Source: SZUA-152 sp964401355 (GTDB lineage Bacteria; Pseudomonadota; Gammaproteobacteria; SZUA-152). From it: a stretch of 64,000 bases of DNA. The stretch is taken from assembly GCA_964401355.1 (NCBI GenBank), contig CAYNYJ010000005.1:1-64000 (forward strand), read 5' to 3'. A model generated the notes under the pieces. It had not been told where the DNA came from. It did no database searches and saw only the letters and a program-made list of their open reading frames with translations. The translations under genes were made by a program, and so were the position numbers. Positions 1 to 7,520 of the stretch are shown here, piece by piece (within the stretch, counting starts at the first letter, position 1; every line of letters begins with the position of its first letter).

Positions 1-1384
1 CCACGGGTGTGGGTAACGATGCCGCCATCGCCGATAGATTTCTGAAAGAGCCGGTTCATCCCCACGGGTGTGGGGAACGCACCAGGTGATCCTGATGCTC
101 TCCCCCAATATTCGGTTCATCCCCACGGGTGTGGGGAACGCTTTATTTAAAGTTTCATCCGTTTGTGTATTCGCGGTTCATCCCCACGGGTGTGGGGAAC
201 GCCGCTTTTTTTGTCGCTGTGCTACCCCAGTAGACGGTTCATCCCCACGGGTGTGGGGAACGCCCTCGCGTTATAACAAATCGGCCAAGTTCGCCCGGTT
301 CATCCCCACGGGTGTGGGGAACGCGCTGGATTTGCCTTGTTATATTATTTTAGACCCGGTTCATCCCCACGGGTGTGGGGAACGCCTACGCTCTCTCCGC
401 CCCACGCTGCGCGTGGCCGGTTCATCTCCACGGGTGTGGGGAACGCAATCTGATGATTGCTTTTGTTTATATTGACTCCGGTTCATCCCCACGGGTGTGG
501 GGAACGCAAAAATAGAATACATTAGAAGATAATGATACACGGTTCNNNNNNNNNNNNNNNNNNNNNNNNNNNNNGCATGCCGTGGCCATGGTGGACATGT
601 CGCCGGAGCGGTTCATCCCCACGGGTGTGGGGAACGCCATTGGGGGTTCCTGTCGTCGTAAATCGACCACGGTTCATCCCCACGGGTGTGGGGAACGCTT
701 GGTGGCCGTGCCACGGTGGTGCTTAATGCACGGTTCATCCCCACGGGTGTGGGGAACGCTCAGCTATTCGGACGGACAATGGACGGCAGTACTATTCACT
801 TGACCTCGGTTCATCCCCACGGGTGTGGGGAACGCTAGTGGCCCGTCTCTTGGCAGTGAATTCCTGACGGTTCATCCCCACGGGTGTGGGGAACGCTCTC
901 AACCTTGTTGCCGTTATGTTCATATTTTCGGTTCATCCCCACGGGTGTGGGGAACGCGTCACCTATGCCGCCCCAATAGGCCGTCCACGCGGTTCATCCC
1001 CACGGGTGTGGGGAACGCTCCTCGATCAACAGCTCTGCAAAAAAATGTGACGGTTCATCCCCACGGGTGTGGGGAACGCCACTCACAACCTGGGCTGGCA
1101 ATACTCATATGCGGTTCATCCCCACGGGTGTGGGGAACGCGCTTGTAATTATTTGTTGACATTACAATTACTCGGTTCATCCCCACGGGTGTGGGGAACG
1201 CATTTGAGTGATGCCTTTTTGGGTGGTGCCAAACGGTTCATCCCCACGGGTGTGGGGAACGCATATGCGTGGCGCCCTACTGGGTGGTGCCAAACGGTTC
1301 ATCCCCACGGGTGTGGGGAACGCTACTGGCGTTGATCTTAAAGATGTAATGAACGCGGTTCATCCCCACGGGTGTGGGGAACGC
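1..1384 (-). CRISPR. Type I-E CRISPR array, 23 repeats, open at left edge
   Basis: Repeats of 29 nt recur mostly every 61 bp. In crRNA orientation (minus strand) a repeat starts GCGTTCCCCAC, has a CCCCAC/GTGGGG stem and ends in the 8-nt handle ATGAACCG, as in E. coli-type I-E repeats. Plus-strand repeat starts are 52, 113, 174, 235, 296, 357, 418, 479, 540 (mostly N), 609, 670, 731, 807, 868, 929, 990, 1051, 1112, 1173, 1234, 1295 and 1356, with a cut copy at 1-19. Spacers are 32 nt except 760-806 (47 nt) and the one next to the N gap. The copy at 418 has one mismatch, and the copy at 1-19 has two, as often seen at the leader-distal end. cas2 and the leader lie on the right, so the newest spacers are those near 1324-1355. 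Confidence 0.98.
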
Positions 1385-1465
1385 TCTAAGTGTACATTAT
1401 TGATCTCATTAGAAAAAACTAAGCATCAACAATCTACCAGCATTTTCCACGTTGTTAAAGAGCTC
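1385..1465 (-). promoter_or_regulatory. CRISPR leader
   Basis: This AT-rich stretch lies between the cas2 stop and the first repeat. Read on the minus strand it contains GGTAGATTGT, then a TTTTTT tract, and ends in TTAGA directly against the repeat. From memory the E. coli I-E leader has the same GGTAGATTGT (part of its IHF-binding region) and the same TTTAGA end, so promoter and integration functions are likely here. The exact promoter and IHF footprint are inferred. Confidence 0.75.
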
Positions 1466-1759
1466 TTATTTCCCTTCAACCGGAAGGAATGAAACAAGAC
1501 GAAGTCCGTCATATTCTACGGGTATGCGCCGGTTTTCTCCGCAGGTTTGAAAGTCGAAACCGGACTCGGTGTTGGTCGCCCAGGCCATTACGGCGTTGCC
1601 TTCTTCTGTGAGTTCTGTGATTTGTTCCCAGATCATTTCCCTGACACGACGCGAGGTGTCTCCCACGTAGACGCCCGATCTCACTTCCAACAGCCATATT
1701 GCCAAGCGTCCCCGCAAACGTGGCGGCACATTTTCGGTGACGACCATAATCATGCTCAT
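1466..1759 (-). CDS. cas2: CRISPR-associated endoribonuclease Cas2e
   Basis: This gene encodes 97 aa and begins MSMIMVVTENVPPRLRGRL. It matches the E. coli-type Cas2e almost throughout (VRSGVYVGD, EMIWEQI, VMAWATNTESGF, GLRLVSFLPV). Cas2 bridges two Cas1 dimers in the integrase that inserts new spacers next to the leader. A longer in-frame ORF starts at 1849, but the start at 1759 fits the family and sits 1 nt after the cas1 stop, with AGGAG upstream inside cas1. The leader and array follow directly, so the adaptation module is intact on this side. Confidence 0.97.
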   Translation of the reverse strand: MSMIMVVTENVPPRLRGRLAIWLLEVRSGVYVGDTSRRVREMIWEQITELTEEGNAVMAWATNTESGFDFQTCGENRRIPVEYDGLRLVSFLPVEGK

Positions 1760-1760
1760 G

Positions 1761-2675
1761 TCATCCGCTCCTGTGGCCTGCATCACCGATGGATGCAGGT
1801 TCGGGTATGGCGGGCGGCACGGCATCTTCGGGCGGCTTGGGTGGTTCAATCTCTCCGGCGGACAATGTTTCTTCGATCAGCGGGATGAGGCGTTTCAACA
1901 CTTTGTCGCTGCGAAACATGTCCCGGCAGGCAAGCCGCACTTCCCGGTCGGGCTTGTGCGGCTTCTTCGCGGCAACTTTGAAGGCTAACGGAACCACCGT
2001 TTCAAACTTCAAAATATCCGCAATGTCATAAACAAAAGAAAGCGGTTTCCCTGTGTGTAAGAAGCCAACGGCGGGTGCGTAGCCTGCGGCCAGAATCGCC
2101 GCTTCGGAAATGCCATATAAGCAAGAGGTGGCGGCGCTGATGCATTGGTTGATCACATCGCCCTTTTTCCAGTCTTTGGGGTCATAGCGCCGACCATGCC
2201 ATTCGACGCCATGGCGCTTGGCCAGCAGTTGGTACATTTTTCGAACACGCGCACCTTCGATGCCTCGCAGTTGATTGACGCTACGCCGGGACGGAGCTTC
2301 TTCGCCAAAGCGCAATACAAACATTTTGCGCACAACTTTCAATCGTAGCTCTTCATCCAGCGCGAGTTTTGCCTGATATAACAACCGATCCGATCGCGCC
2401 CCACCCGGCTGGCCGGAGGCATAGAGTCGCACTCCTGCTTCCCCTACCCACACCAGCAACGTACCCACCGTTGCCGCCAGTTTTACTGCGGCATGCGAAA
2501 TGCGCGTGCCAGGTTCCAGCATAATGCAGGCCACCGACCCCACCGGGATGTGGGTGCGTACGCCGCCTTTATCCACCAGTACAAAGGCACCGTCGATGAC
2601 ATCCACCTGGCCATATTGCAGGAATATCATGGAAACGCGGTCTTTCATGGGGATGGGTTTGAGTGGCGGGAGCAT
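1761..2675 (-). CDS. cas1: CRISPR integrase Cas1e
   Basis: The product is 304 aa, the usual Cas1e length. It has the catalytic Glu in LRGIEGARVRK, the His in GFLHTGKPLSF and the Asp in YDIADILKFE, which bind the metal for spacer integration. The sequence is strikingly close to E. coli Cas1 (for example IFLQYGQVDVIDGAFVLVD and INQCISAATSCLYG). The ATG at 2675 is preferred over an in-frame TTG at 2678. It lies only 8 nt after the stop of the broken vapC, so cas1 translation probably depends on read-through of the toxin-antitoxin block. Cas1 and Cas2e form the adaptation complex. Confidence 0.97.
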   Translation of the reverse strand: MLPPLKPIPMKDRVSMIFLQYGQVDVIDGAFVLVDKGGVRTHIPVGSVACIMLEPGTRISHAAVKLAATVGTLLVWVGEAGVRLYASGQPGGARSDRLLYQAKLALDEELRLKVVRKMFVLRFGEEAPSRRSVNQLRGIEGARVRKMYQLLAKRHGVEWHGRRYDPKDWKKGDVINQCISAATSCLYGISEAAILAAGYAPAVGFLHTGKPLSFVYDIADILKFETVVPLAFKVAAKKPHKPDREVRLACRDMFRSDKVLKRLIPLIEETLSAGEIEPPKPPEDAVPPAIPEPASIGDAGHRSG

Positions 2676-2683
2676 CAAGTAGC

Positions 2684-3078
2684 CTACAACAAACGCATGT
2701 CATCCAGCCGGGATGCTGGTTTATCGAATGTAACGGTATATTCACATTTGTGGGCCTGATTGGCGTAGGCAATGATGGCATCGCTAAAGTCCGCATTTCC
2801 GGATTCATAAGCGCGTAACGCCTTCCAAGCCACAGGCACATTTTCCACCCGTAATTGTTTAGTGGTCAGTGAATTATCGACAATGGTCACCAATTCCGGT
2901 TGGTCTACTCGATAGTTTCTTTTAAGCACCCAAACAATTTCACAAAGCGTGGTTAAATTGATGAAACCGGGTTCATCTGACGTAAGAGATTTTTCCATCA
3001 ACTGGTTTTCCTTGCGCGCCTGCGCGGCATCATCTTGCACCAATAACGAATCACTACATTAGTGTCCAGACCAATCAA
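2684..3078 (-). pseudogene. VapC-like PIN-domain toxin, frameshifted
   Basis: The minus strand from a TTG at 3078 reads IGLDTNVVIRY, the first PIN acidic motif. The frame then shifts by one base at about 3043 and resumes as VQDDAAQARKENQ through to the stop at 2684. Re-reading or adding one T (TTATTGG to TTATTTGG) would restore a roughly 131-aa protein aligned with the intact VapC at 3707-4096. The other PIN acids are present (CEIVW, ADFSDA, TFDKP). PIN toxins are Mg-dependent RNases. The gene is either a recent pseudogene, a sequencing error, or needs a frameshift to be made. It lies 3 nt after vapB and 8 nt before cas1. Confidence 0.8.
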
Positions 3079-3081
3079 GCT

Positions 3082-3324
3082 TTACCCCCGGTTCTTAAGC
3101 CTGGTTTCGATGGTTTTTTTCATCGCGCCGGTAGACACGGCCCGTTTCAGTTTCGGCACGCTGCCTTTCAAAGAATGGACATCACGAGTCGATACAACCA
3201 GTTGGAAGGAACCGTTCTCCATTTCCACGAATCCCACCCTGTCACCGGAGCTAACGCCTAACCGCTCCCGAACAGACTTGGAAATGGTGATTTGGCCTTT
3301 GCTGGTTATCGTTGCTGTGGACAT
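3082..3324 (-). CDS. AbrB/MazE-like antitoxin (VapB-type), first pair
   Basis: This 80-aa protein starts MSTATITSKGQITISKSVRERLG, the swapped-hairpin AbrB/SpoVT DNA-binding fold used by many VapB antitoxins. The C-terminal half would bind the toxin. It is preceded by GGAAGT at good spacing and is followed after 3 nt by the PIN gene. Antitoxins of this type neutralise VapC and repress their own operon. Here the partner toxin is frameshifted, so the antitoxin may now be free-standing. The upstream neighbour is a MITE (3419-3644), which may separate this pair from the rest of the cas operon. Confidence 0.88.
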   Translation of the reverse strand: MSTATITSKGQITISKSVRERLGVSSGDRVGFVEMENGSFQLVVSTRDVHSLKGSVPKLKRAVSTGAMKKTIETRLKNRG

Positions 3325-3418
3325 GTGACTTCCTGAAAAACATCTACCGATTCCTTACATACATAATGTAAGGGAACAATTAACAGTACCGTAACCACTT
3401 TATTTTTATACCTTTTAT

Positions 3419-3644
3419 CACTGCTGCCCCGTTAACTTTTTTCCGTCATTCCGGCGAAGGCCGGAATCTAGAATATCGTAGAATCAAAAGTAGGCGCTCT
3501 TAGACGACCACTGGATTCCGGCATTCGCCGGAATGACGAAGCGGCATTTTTTATTTTCATGTCTCCAATACCTTCAGGCGATATAAACACTAAATATTTT
3601 GCCCGTTTAACAACAATGCATATCAAGTTAACGGGACAGCAGTG
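3419..3644. mobile_element. MITE copy A, inside the cas operon
   Basis: This 226-bp element is bounded by inverted ends CACTGCTGCCCCGTTAACTT (left) and AAGTTAACGGGACAGCAGTG (right), flanked by a perfect 9-bp direct repeat ACCTTTTAT at 3410-3418 and 3645-3653. The interior has a palindrome of the type CATTCCGGCGAAGGCCGGAA and one GTAGGCGCTCTTAG unit. There is no coding capacity, so it is non-autonomous. It sits between the two toxin-antitoxin pairs, in what would be a cas6e-to-cas1 transcript. Confidence 0.9.
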
Positions 3645-3706
3645 ACCTTTTATCGATACTCACCGCACCAGCAACAGGCCAAAACCAACGTGCCTACAAA
3701 CAGTTG

Positions 3707-4096
3707 CTATGGGCATTTAACTTTACAAGAACTTAATCCCTTTGCCTTGTTGACGAGCCTGGCGTCAAACGTCATGAATTGCTTACAAGCTTGACTATTC
3801 ACCAGATGTAACGCATCCGCAAAATCCAGTCCTTGCTGATGCCATTGAATCGCCTGGGACATCCATATGGGGTTAGAAAGATGGATGTTGGGTAGACCAA
3901 ACAACTTTATAAATGCGCCACAAATATCCTGGACGGGGAAATTATAGGCATAGCGCAGCACCCATTCCGTTTCAAGAATTACCGTGTCGGGAATATAAAT
4001 ATTCCGCTTCTTAAAAATCGCCGTAGCTTTACGGGCCTGAGCCTCATCATCATGCGTTAAAAAACGAATAACAACATTCGTGTCAACCGCGATCAT
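3707..4096 (-). CDS. vapC: VapC-like PIN-domain toxin, intact
   Basis: This is a 129-aa PIN-domain protein with the four conserved acidic motifs AVDTNVVI, LETEWVL, LDFADALH and TFDARLV. The family are Mg-dependent RNases that cut tRNA or rRNA when the antitoxin is lost. The start ATG at 4096 overlaps the end of the antitoxin gene by 14 nt, the usual coupled arrangement. It lies between cas6e (upstream) and MITE copy A (downstream). Whether it guards the cas locus against loss, or arrived as an independent addiction module, cannot be told from sequence. Confidence 0.92.
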   Translation of the reverse strand: MIAVDTNVVIRFLTHDDEAQARKATAIFKKRNIYIPDTVILETEWVLRYAYNFPVQDICGAFIKLFGLPNIHLSNPIWMSQAIQWHQQGLDFADALHLVNSQACKQFMTFDARLVNKAKGLSSCKVKCP

Positions 4097-4346
4097 TCGT
4101 GCGTTCCATTACACCGGCCTTAATCGCCTCACCCATTTCCTCCAGGGTTTTTGCCTTACCCTGATAATGTAAGCAACCAGCCACTTTTTTTACCGATGTT
4201 TCAGGAAATGGCGATTTCGGCTTTAGCAAAACTCCATCCCCGGTATCAATGACCACCAATTCTTGCCCCGCTTCCCAATGATGAGAAGCCCGGACTGGAG
4301 CCGGAATAATAACCTGACCCTTGCTGGACAATTTTGTGGTACTCAT
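4083..4346 (-). CDS. vapB: AbrB/MazE-like antitoxin (VapB-type), second pair
   Basis: This 87-aa protein begins MSTTKLSSKGQVIIPAPVRA, the AbrB-type DNA-binding hairpin, followed by a toxin-binding tail (EEMGEAIKAGVMERTNDRG). An in-frame ORF extends up to 4394, but the ATG at 4346 has GAGGTTGGGG just upstream and fits the family. The gene overlaps vapC and begins 44 nt after the cas6e stop. The two VapB proteins in this locus share only the N-terminal motif, so the pairs look like separate acquisitions rather than a recent duplication. Confidence 0.9.
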   Translation of the reverse strand: MSTTKLSSKGQVIIPAPVRASHHWEAGQELVVIDTGDGVLLKPKSPFPETSVKKVAGCLHYQGKAKTLEEMGEAIKAGVMERTNDRG

Positions 4347-4390
4347 AACCCCAACCTCAAATGTAAGATGCAAGTAAGACGATAGGCGCA

Positions 4391-5095
4391 TCATGACATG
4401 CTGTCAAGCACACGCCGCACCAGCAACAAACCGCAGCCGAAGGCCTTGGAGCGACCTATACCATTCATCAATGCCTGTTGGAATAAATCGGCATCTTCCA
4501 CAGTGAGCAACCCAGCATAGTCCAGCGTGCTGTAACGAATGGGGGTTCCTCGTGTATTTTTAACAGCCCGATGCTGGTCGTAACCTTCAACACCAACGTC
4601 TCCCTTCCGAAAGGAAAAACCGTTTTTTTCGGCACGTGATTGTAACCATGCCAGCCCCGCTTCTTCGATGATATTTGTCAGTGGTGTCCGTTCAGATATC
4701 GACAATTTTTTATACCCCGTGCGATGTTTGAGGTCCATCACCACATCGTGTCGATGCTGTCGGCCGCTTTCATCCCGGCGCGTGACTACGGGGTTAGCCC
4801 GCAAGGTGAATGCCAAACGCTGACCCCTGAGAATAACCGGTCGATACTCTTTGGTTTCAATCTGCCAGACTCCATCGTCGTGTTGCGGCAACCGGTCGGA
4901 CAACAGGTAAAAACGTGGAAAACCACCATTGGACTTTTCACGCCGAAACAGAAAGTCACGTTTGGCATCGGGATCAGTTTCAAACAAGCGCCACAAATGT
5001 TGATGTTCACGATAACCGTTGGCGCACATTTCCTGCGCCAGTCGATTGGCATTGACGCTATTTGGATCAATGGATACACGACTGAAATAATTCAT
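4391..5095 (-). CDS. cas6e: CRISPR RNA endonuclease Cas6e
   Basis: The product is 234 aa with two ferredoxin-like folds. The N-terminal EHQHLWRLF holds the histidine used for cleavage in Cas6e, and the C-terminal GIGRSKAFGCGLLLVRR is the family's glycine-rich loop that grips the repeat hairpin. Cas6e cuts pre-crRNA at the 3' base of the repeat stem and stays bound to the 3' handle in Cascade. The start overlaps the cas5e stop as ATGA, so the two are translationally coupled. Confidence 0.96.
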   Translation of the reverse strand: MNYFSRVSIDPNSVNANRLAQEMCANGYREHQHLWRLFETDPDAKRDFLFRREKSNGGFPRFYLLSDRLPQHDDGVWQIETKEYRPVILRGQRLAFTLRANPVVTRRDESGRQHRHDVVMDLKHRTGYKKLSISERTPLTNIIEEAGLAWLQSRAEKNGFSFRKGDVGVEGYDQHRAVKNTRGTPIRYSTLDYAGLLTVEDADLFQQALMNGIGRSKAFGCGLLLVRRVLDSMS

Positions 5096-5829
5096 CCCTG
5101 CGCCTCCGTCACGGTTTCCGAAAAATAGAATTCATCCCGTTCCGCAAACTGCCACCGCGCCCGGCTCAATGACTGGTCGCGGCGCGGATACACCATGCTG
5201 GCCGACATACCTGCACTGTCATCCGTCAGTTGTTCCCAGTAGTAACCGCGTTGTGCGGTTGGCTTGATCGGTAACAGCAGTTCGTCCTCGGGAAAACTAA
5301 CGTCATCAAACGCCGACTTAAGACTCGTCGCATCTAACAACTGCGGACACAGCGGCAATGCCAGCGGGCAGGCTTTGCGCCCAAGATATAATTGCAATTG
5401 CGGATGCAGCAATGCCGCTTTTATATCTGTTAACGAATAAGGTGCCACATCATTTCCAATCCACAGCGCAACCACATAACGTGCATCCATGCGGTAATCA
5501 CGTGACGAAAGAATGGTGTTGAGTTCGGGGTTTCGCAATTCATCACGACGAGTAAAGAACACCGCCTTGCCCTTGGCTGGAGGAACTTGCGTGGTGTGGT
5601 AGTCGCGCAGCAATTCGCCCGGGGCATCGACACGCACACCGAACCCATACCCGGCAGTTATATCGCGATGCACAGCTTCTTCATCACGGCGAATGCCTTT
5701 GGCCGCCGCCAGCAAACCTAGAATCGCAGACTTGGAGGGATGATTCGCGGTCGGGCGCTGTTCACCCACGGCCACATTTCCCCAAGAGGCCATCGGCCCG
5801 TAGAGTTGAAATAATAGAAATTGCCTCAT
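5092..5829 (-). CDS. cas5e: Cascade subunit Cas5e
   Basis: This 245-aa protein begins MRQFLLFQLYGPMASWG, the typical Cas5e N terminus, and has the KSAILGLLAAAKGI helix. Cas5e caps the 5' handle of crRNA and anchors Cse1. A longer in-frame ORF reaches 5973 inside cas7e, but the ATG at 5829 fits the family and lies 4 nt after the cas7e stop. The gene is in an uninterrupted cas7e-cas5e-cas6e block. Confidence 0.95.
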   Translation of the reverse strand: MRQFLLFQLYGPMASWGNVAVGEQRPTANHPSKSAILGLLAAAKGIRRDEEAVHRDITAGYGFGVRVDAPGELLRDYHTTQVPPAKGKAVFFTRRDELRNPELNTILSSRDYRMDARYVVALWIGNDVAPYSLTDIKAALLHPQLQLYLGRKACPLALPLCPQLLDATSLKSAFDDVSFPEDELLLPIKPTAQRGYYWEQLTDDSAGMSASMVYPRRDQSLSRARWQFAERDEFYFSETVTEAQG

Positions 5830-5833
5830 GGCC

Positions 5834-6871
5834 CTATTCCGCTGTCGCGGCATTGATGATATTTGCCAGACTACCTTGACCACCTTGCACGTCCATCGTG
5901 ATTCGCGCGTCCGCACAGGGACCGTAAGCGTTATCCATTTTTTCCACGGCATCTTCGAGACTGGCGGTCGCACTGCTTAACATGTCCGTGCCTGCAATCG
6001 GTTTCAAAAAAGCAGCCGCCAACGAACGAGGTTGCTGGTTGCCAGTTTCACACAATACATACGAGGCACGCGCACGTGAGGCAAAACTGTTTTGTTTGCC
6101 CGTGGGTGCAACCGTCGTCGCCGCTTCAATCAATGCAGCAAGGGTTTTATTGGTCAGCTCAGCATCATCACCCAGGTTTTCTTTTAACAGCGCACGATCA
6201 ATACAGATGTACTGGTAAAACAGACCCGCAGCAAATTCCGTTTCGCCCATGTGTCCCGCACCCAGATCTTCTTCACCCGTGTTCAGGTCATCCACCGCAG
6301 TAAAAAAATCATCTTCCACCGTGACTTTGTGAACGCTGATCGCATGGGCAACCTGACAGGCGGCTTCGGTATTAAAAGCAGGGCTGGAAGCCAACATGCG
6401 ACCGAACAAGGCAATATCCGCCGCGCTATGTTGCTTGCGCAGAAGTTTCAATTCATCGGCTTCCGGTTCACTACCGCGTTCGGCCAGTATCGTGATCAAT
6501 TCATTAATGGCGGTTTCTTCTTCCGGGCTGAAATGGGCTAACTGTTCAATATCCACCGAATCTTTTTTTAGCTTGCCAAACACAGCGGCAATGGACTTGG
6601 CCCAGTCGGTGGCCTTTTTTTCTGCAACGCCTTTTTCGACCAGTGATTTAAAAATTTTCTGCCCCATTGATTTAGTGCGTGTACCCACGTGGCCTTTAAG
6701 TGCATTTTCGAAAACTTCAGATTTTCGCCAGGCGCGTTTAAGACTTTGAGAGGAAACACGCAGGCGTGGCACGCCACCCATCATCGCGGTTTTAGGCCGA
6801 CCCAGATCATCACGATTAAGATTAGCGGGCGGATACGAGGTCAACAAATGCAGTTGAATGAAACGACTCAT
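5834..6871 (-). CDS. cas7e: Cascade backbone subunit Cas7e (CasC/Cse4)
   Basis: The product is 345 aa and begins MSRFIQLHLLTSYPPANLNRDDLG; the segment PRLRVSSQSLKRAWR is typical of the I-E backbone subunit. Six copies coat the crRNA spacer in E. coli Cascade and kink it at every sixth base. AAGGAG lies 6 nt before the start. Upstream, a 154-bp gap holding a palindromic repeat separates it from cse2, which is unusual for this tightly packed operon. Confidence 0.96.
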   Translation of the reverse strand: MSRFIQLHLLTSYPPANLNRDDLGRPKTAMMGGVPRLRVSSQSLKRAWRKSEVFENALKGHVGTRTKSMGQKIFKSLVEKGVAEKKATDWAKSIAAVFGKLKKDSVDIEQLAHFSPEEETAINELITILAERGSEPEADELKLLRKQHSAADIALFGRMLASSPAFNTEAACQVAHAISVHKVTVEDDFFTAVDDLNTGEEDLGAGHMGETEFAAGLFYQYICIDRALLKENLGDDAELTNKTLAALIEAATTVAPTGKQNSFASRARASYVLCETGNQQPRSLAAAFLKPIAGTDMLSSATASLEDAVEKMDNAYGPCADARITMDVQGGQGSLANIINAATAE

Positions 6872-6927
6872 GGGTATTTCTCCTTGTCAGAAAGTTATTT
6901 TATTTAGAGACTTTAAAAAACACATTA

Positions 6928-7002
6928 TCGTCATTCTGGCGTAGGCCAGAACCCAGTAGCCAGCCAATCCCCCCTGGACTCCGGCCTACGCCGGAGTGAC
7001 GA
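6928..7002. repeat. Palindromic intergenic repeat between cse2 and cas7e
   Basis: The arms TCGTCATTCTGGCGTAGGCC and GGCCTACGCCGGAGTGACGA form an imperfect inverted repeat of about 75 bp. They resemble the inner palindrome of the MITEs elsewhere in the window but lack the outer CACTGCTG ends. In the cas transcript this would form a long hairpin. Confidence 0.7.
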
Positions 7003-7025
7003 AAAAATAATCAGTTAATACTTTG

Positions 7026-7520
7026 TTAAGCAGATTTCTTTTCAGGCACATTTGGAAAGTAATCGAAGGCCCAGCGTTTTCGTTCACCATCGCCCCAGTA
7101 ATAAACCGACTGAGCCAAATCAAATGGGTTCGCTTTTTTATCCATCAAACCCAATACACGAATCAATGCACCATATAAATCCCGGCGATCGCGTTGCAAT
7201 AAACGGCGAAAACGTAGCTCGCTTACAACAGGCGGATCGCCTGCCATTTGCCCTGCCAGTGTCTTGCGTGAATCAAGTGTACGAACATGAGCCAGCAATC
7301 CGGCAATCGCGGCGATGCGCATTTCCCAGCCGTCCCGCTCATCTTTCATCAATGGCCGAACACTATTACACAGGCGATGAAAGGCCGACACCATCACCAC
7401 TTCATCCGGTGATTTACAGCGGCGTAACTGCGCACGTCCGCCCTTGTCTTGCTCAAGGTTTTGCCAGAATTTACTGAGTTCCTTACCTAGAGGGGAATCA
7501 GAATCAAATTTCTTGCTCAT
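7026..7520 (-). CDS. cse2: Cascade small subunit Cse2 (CasB/Cas11e)
   Basis: This is a 164-aa, mostly helical protein with the Cse2 pattern DEVVMVSAFHRLCNSV near residue 40 and RRDLYGALIRVLGL near residue 120. Two copies form the belly of Cascade and stabilise the displaced strand of the R-loop. The start overlaps the cse1 stop as ATGA. Its size is normal for the family. Confidence 0.94.
   Translation of the reverse strand: MSKKFDSDSPLGKELSKFWQNLEQDKGGRAQLRRCKSPDEVVMVSAFHRLCNSVRPLMKDERDGWEMRIAAIAGLLAHVRTLDSRKTLAGQMAGDPPVVSELRFRRLLQRDRRDLYGALIRVLGLMDKKANPFDLAQSVYYWGDGERKRWAFDYFPNVPEKKSA

Noticed and set aside
68..1492. Open reading frames with VHPHGCGER / SSPRVWGT / FIPTGVGN repeats
   Set aside because: These are translations of the CRISPR repeats in three frames, not genes.
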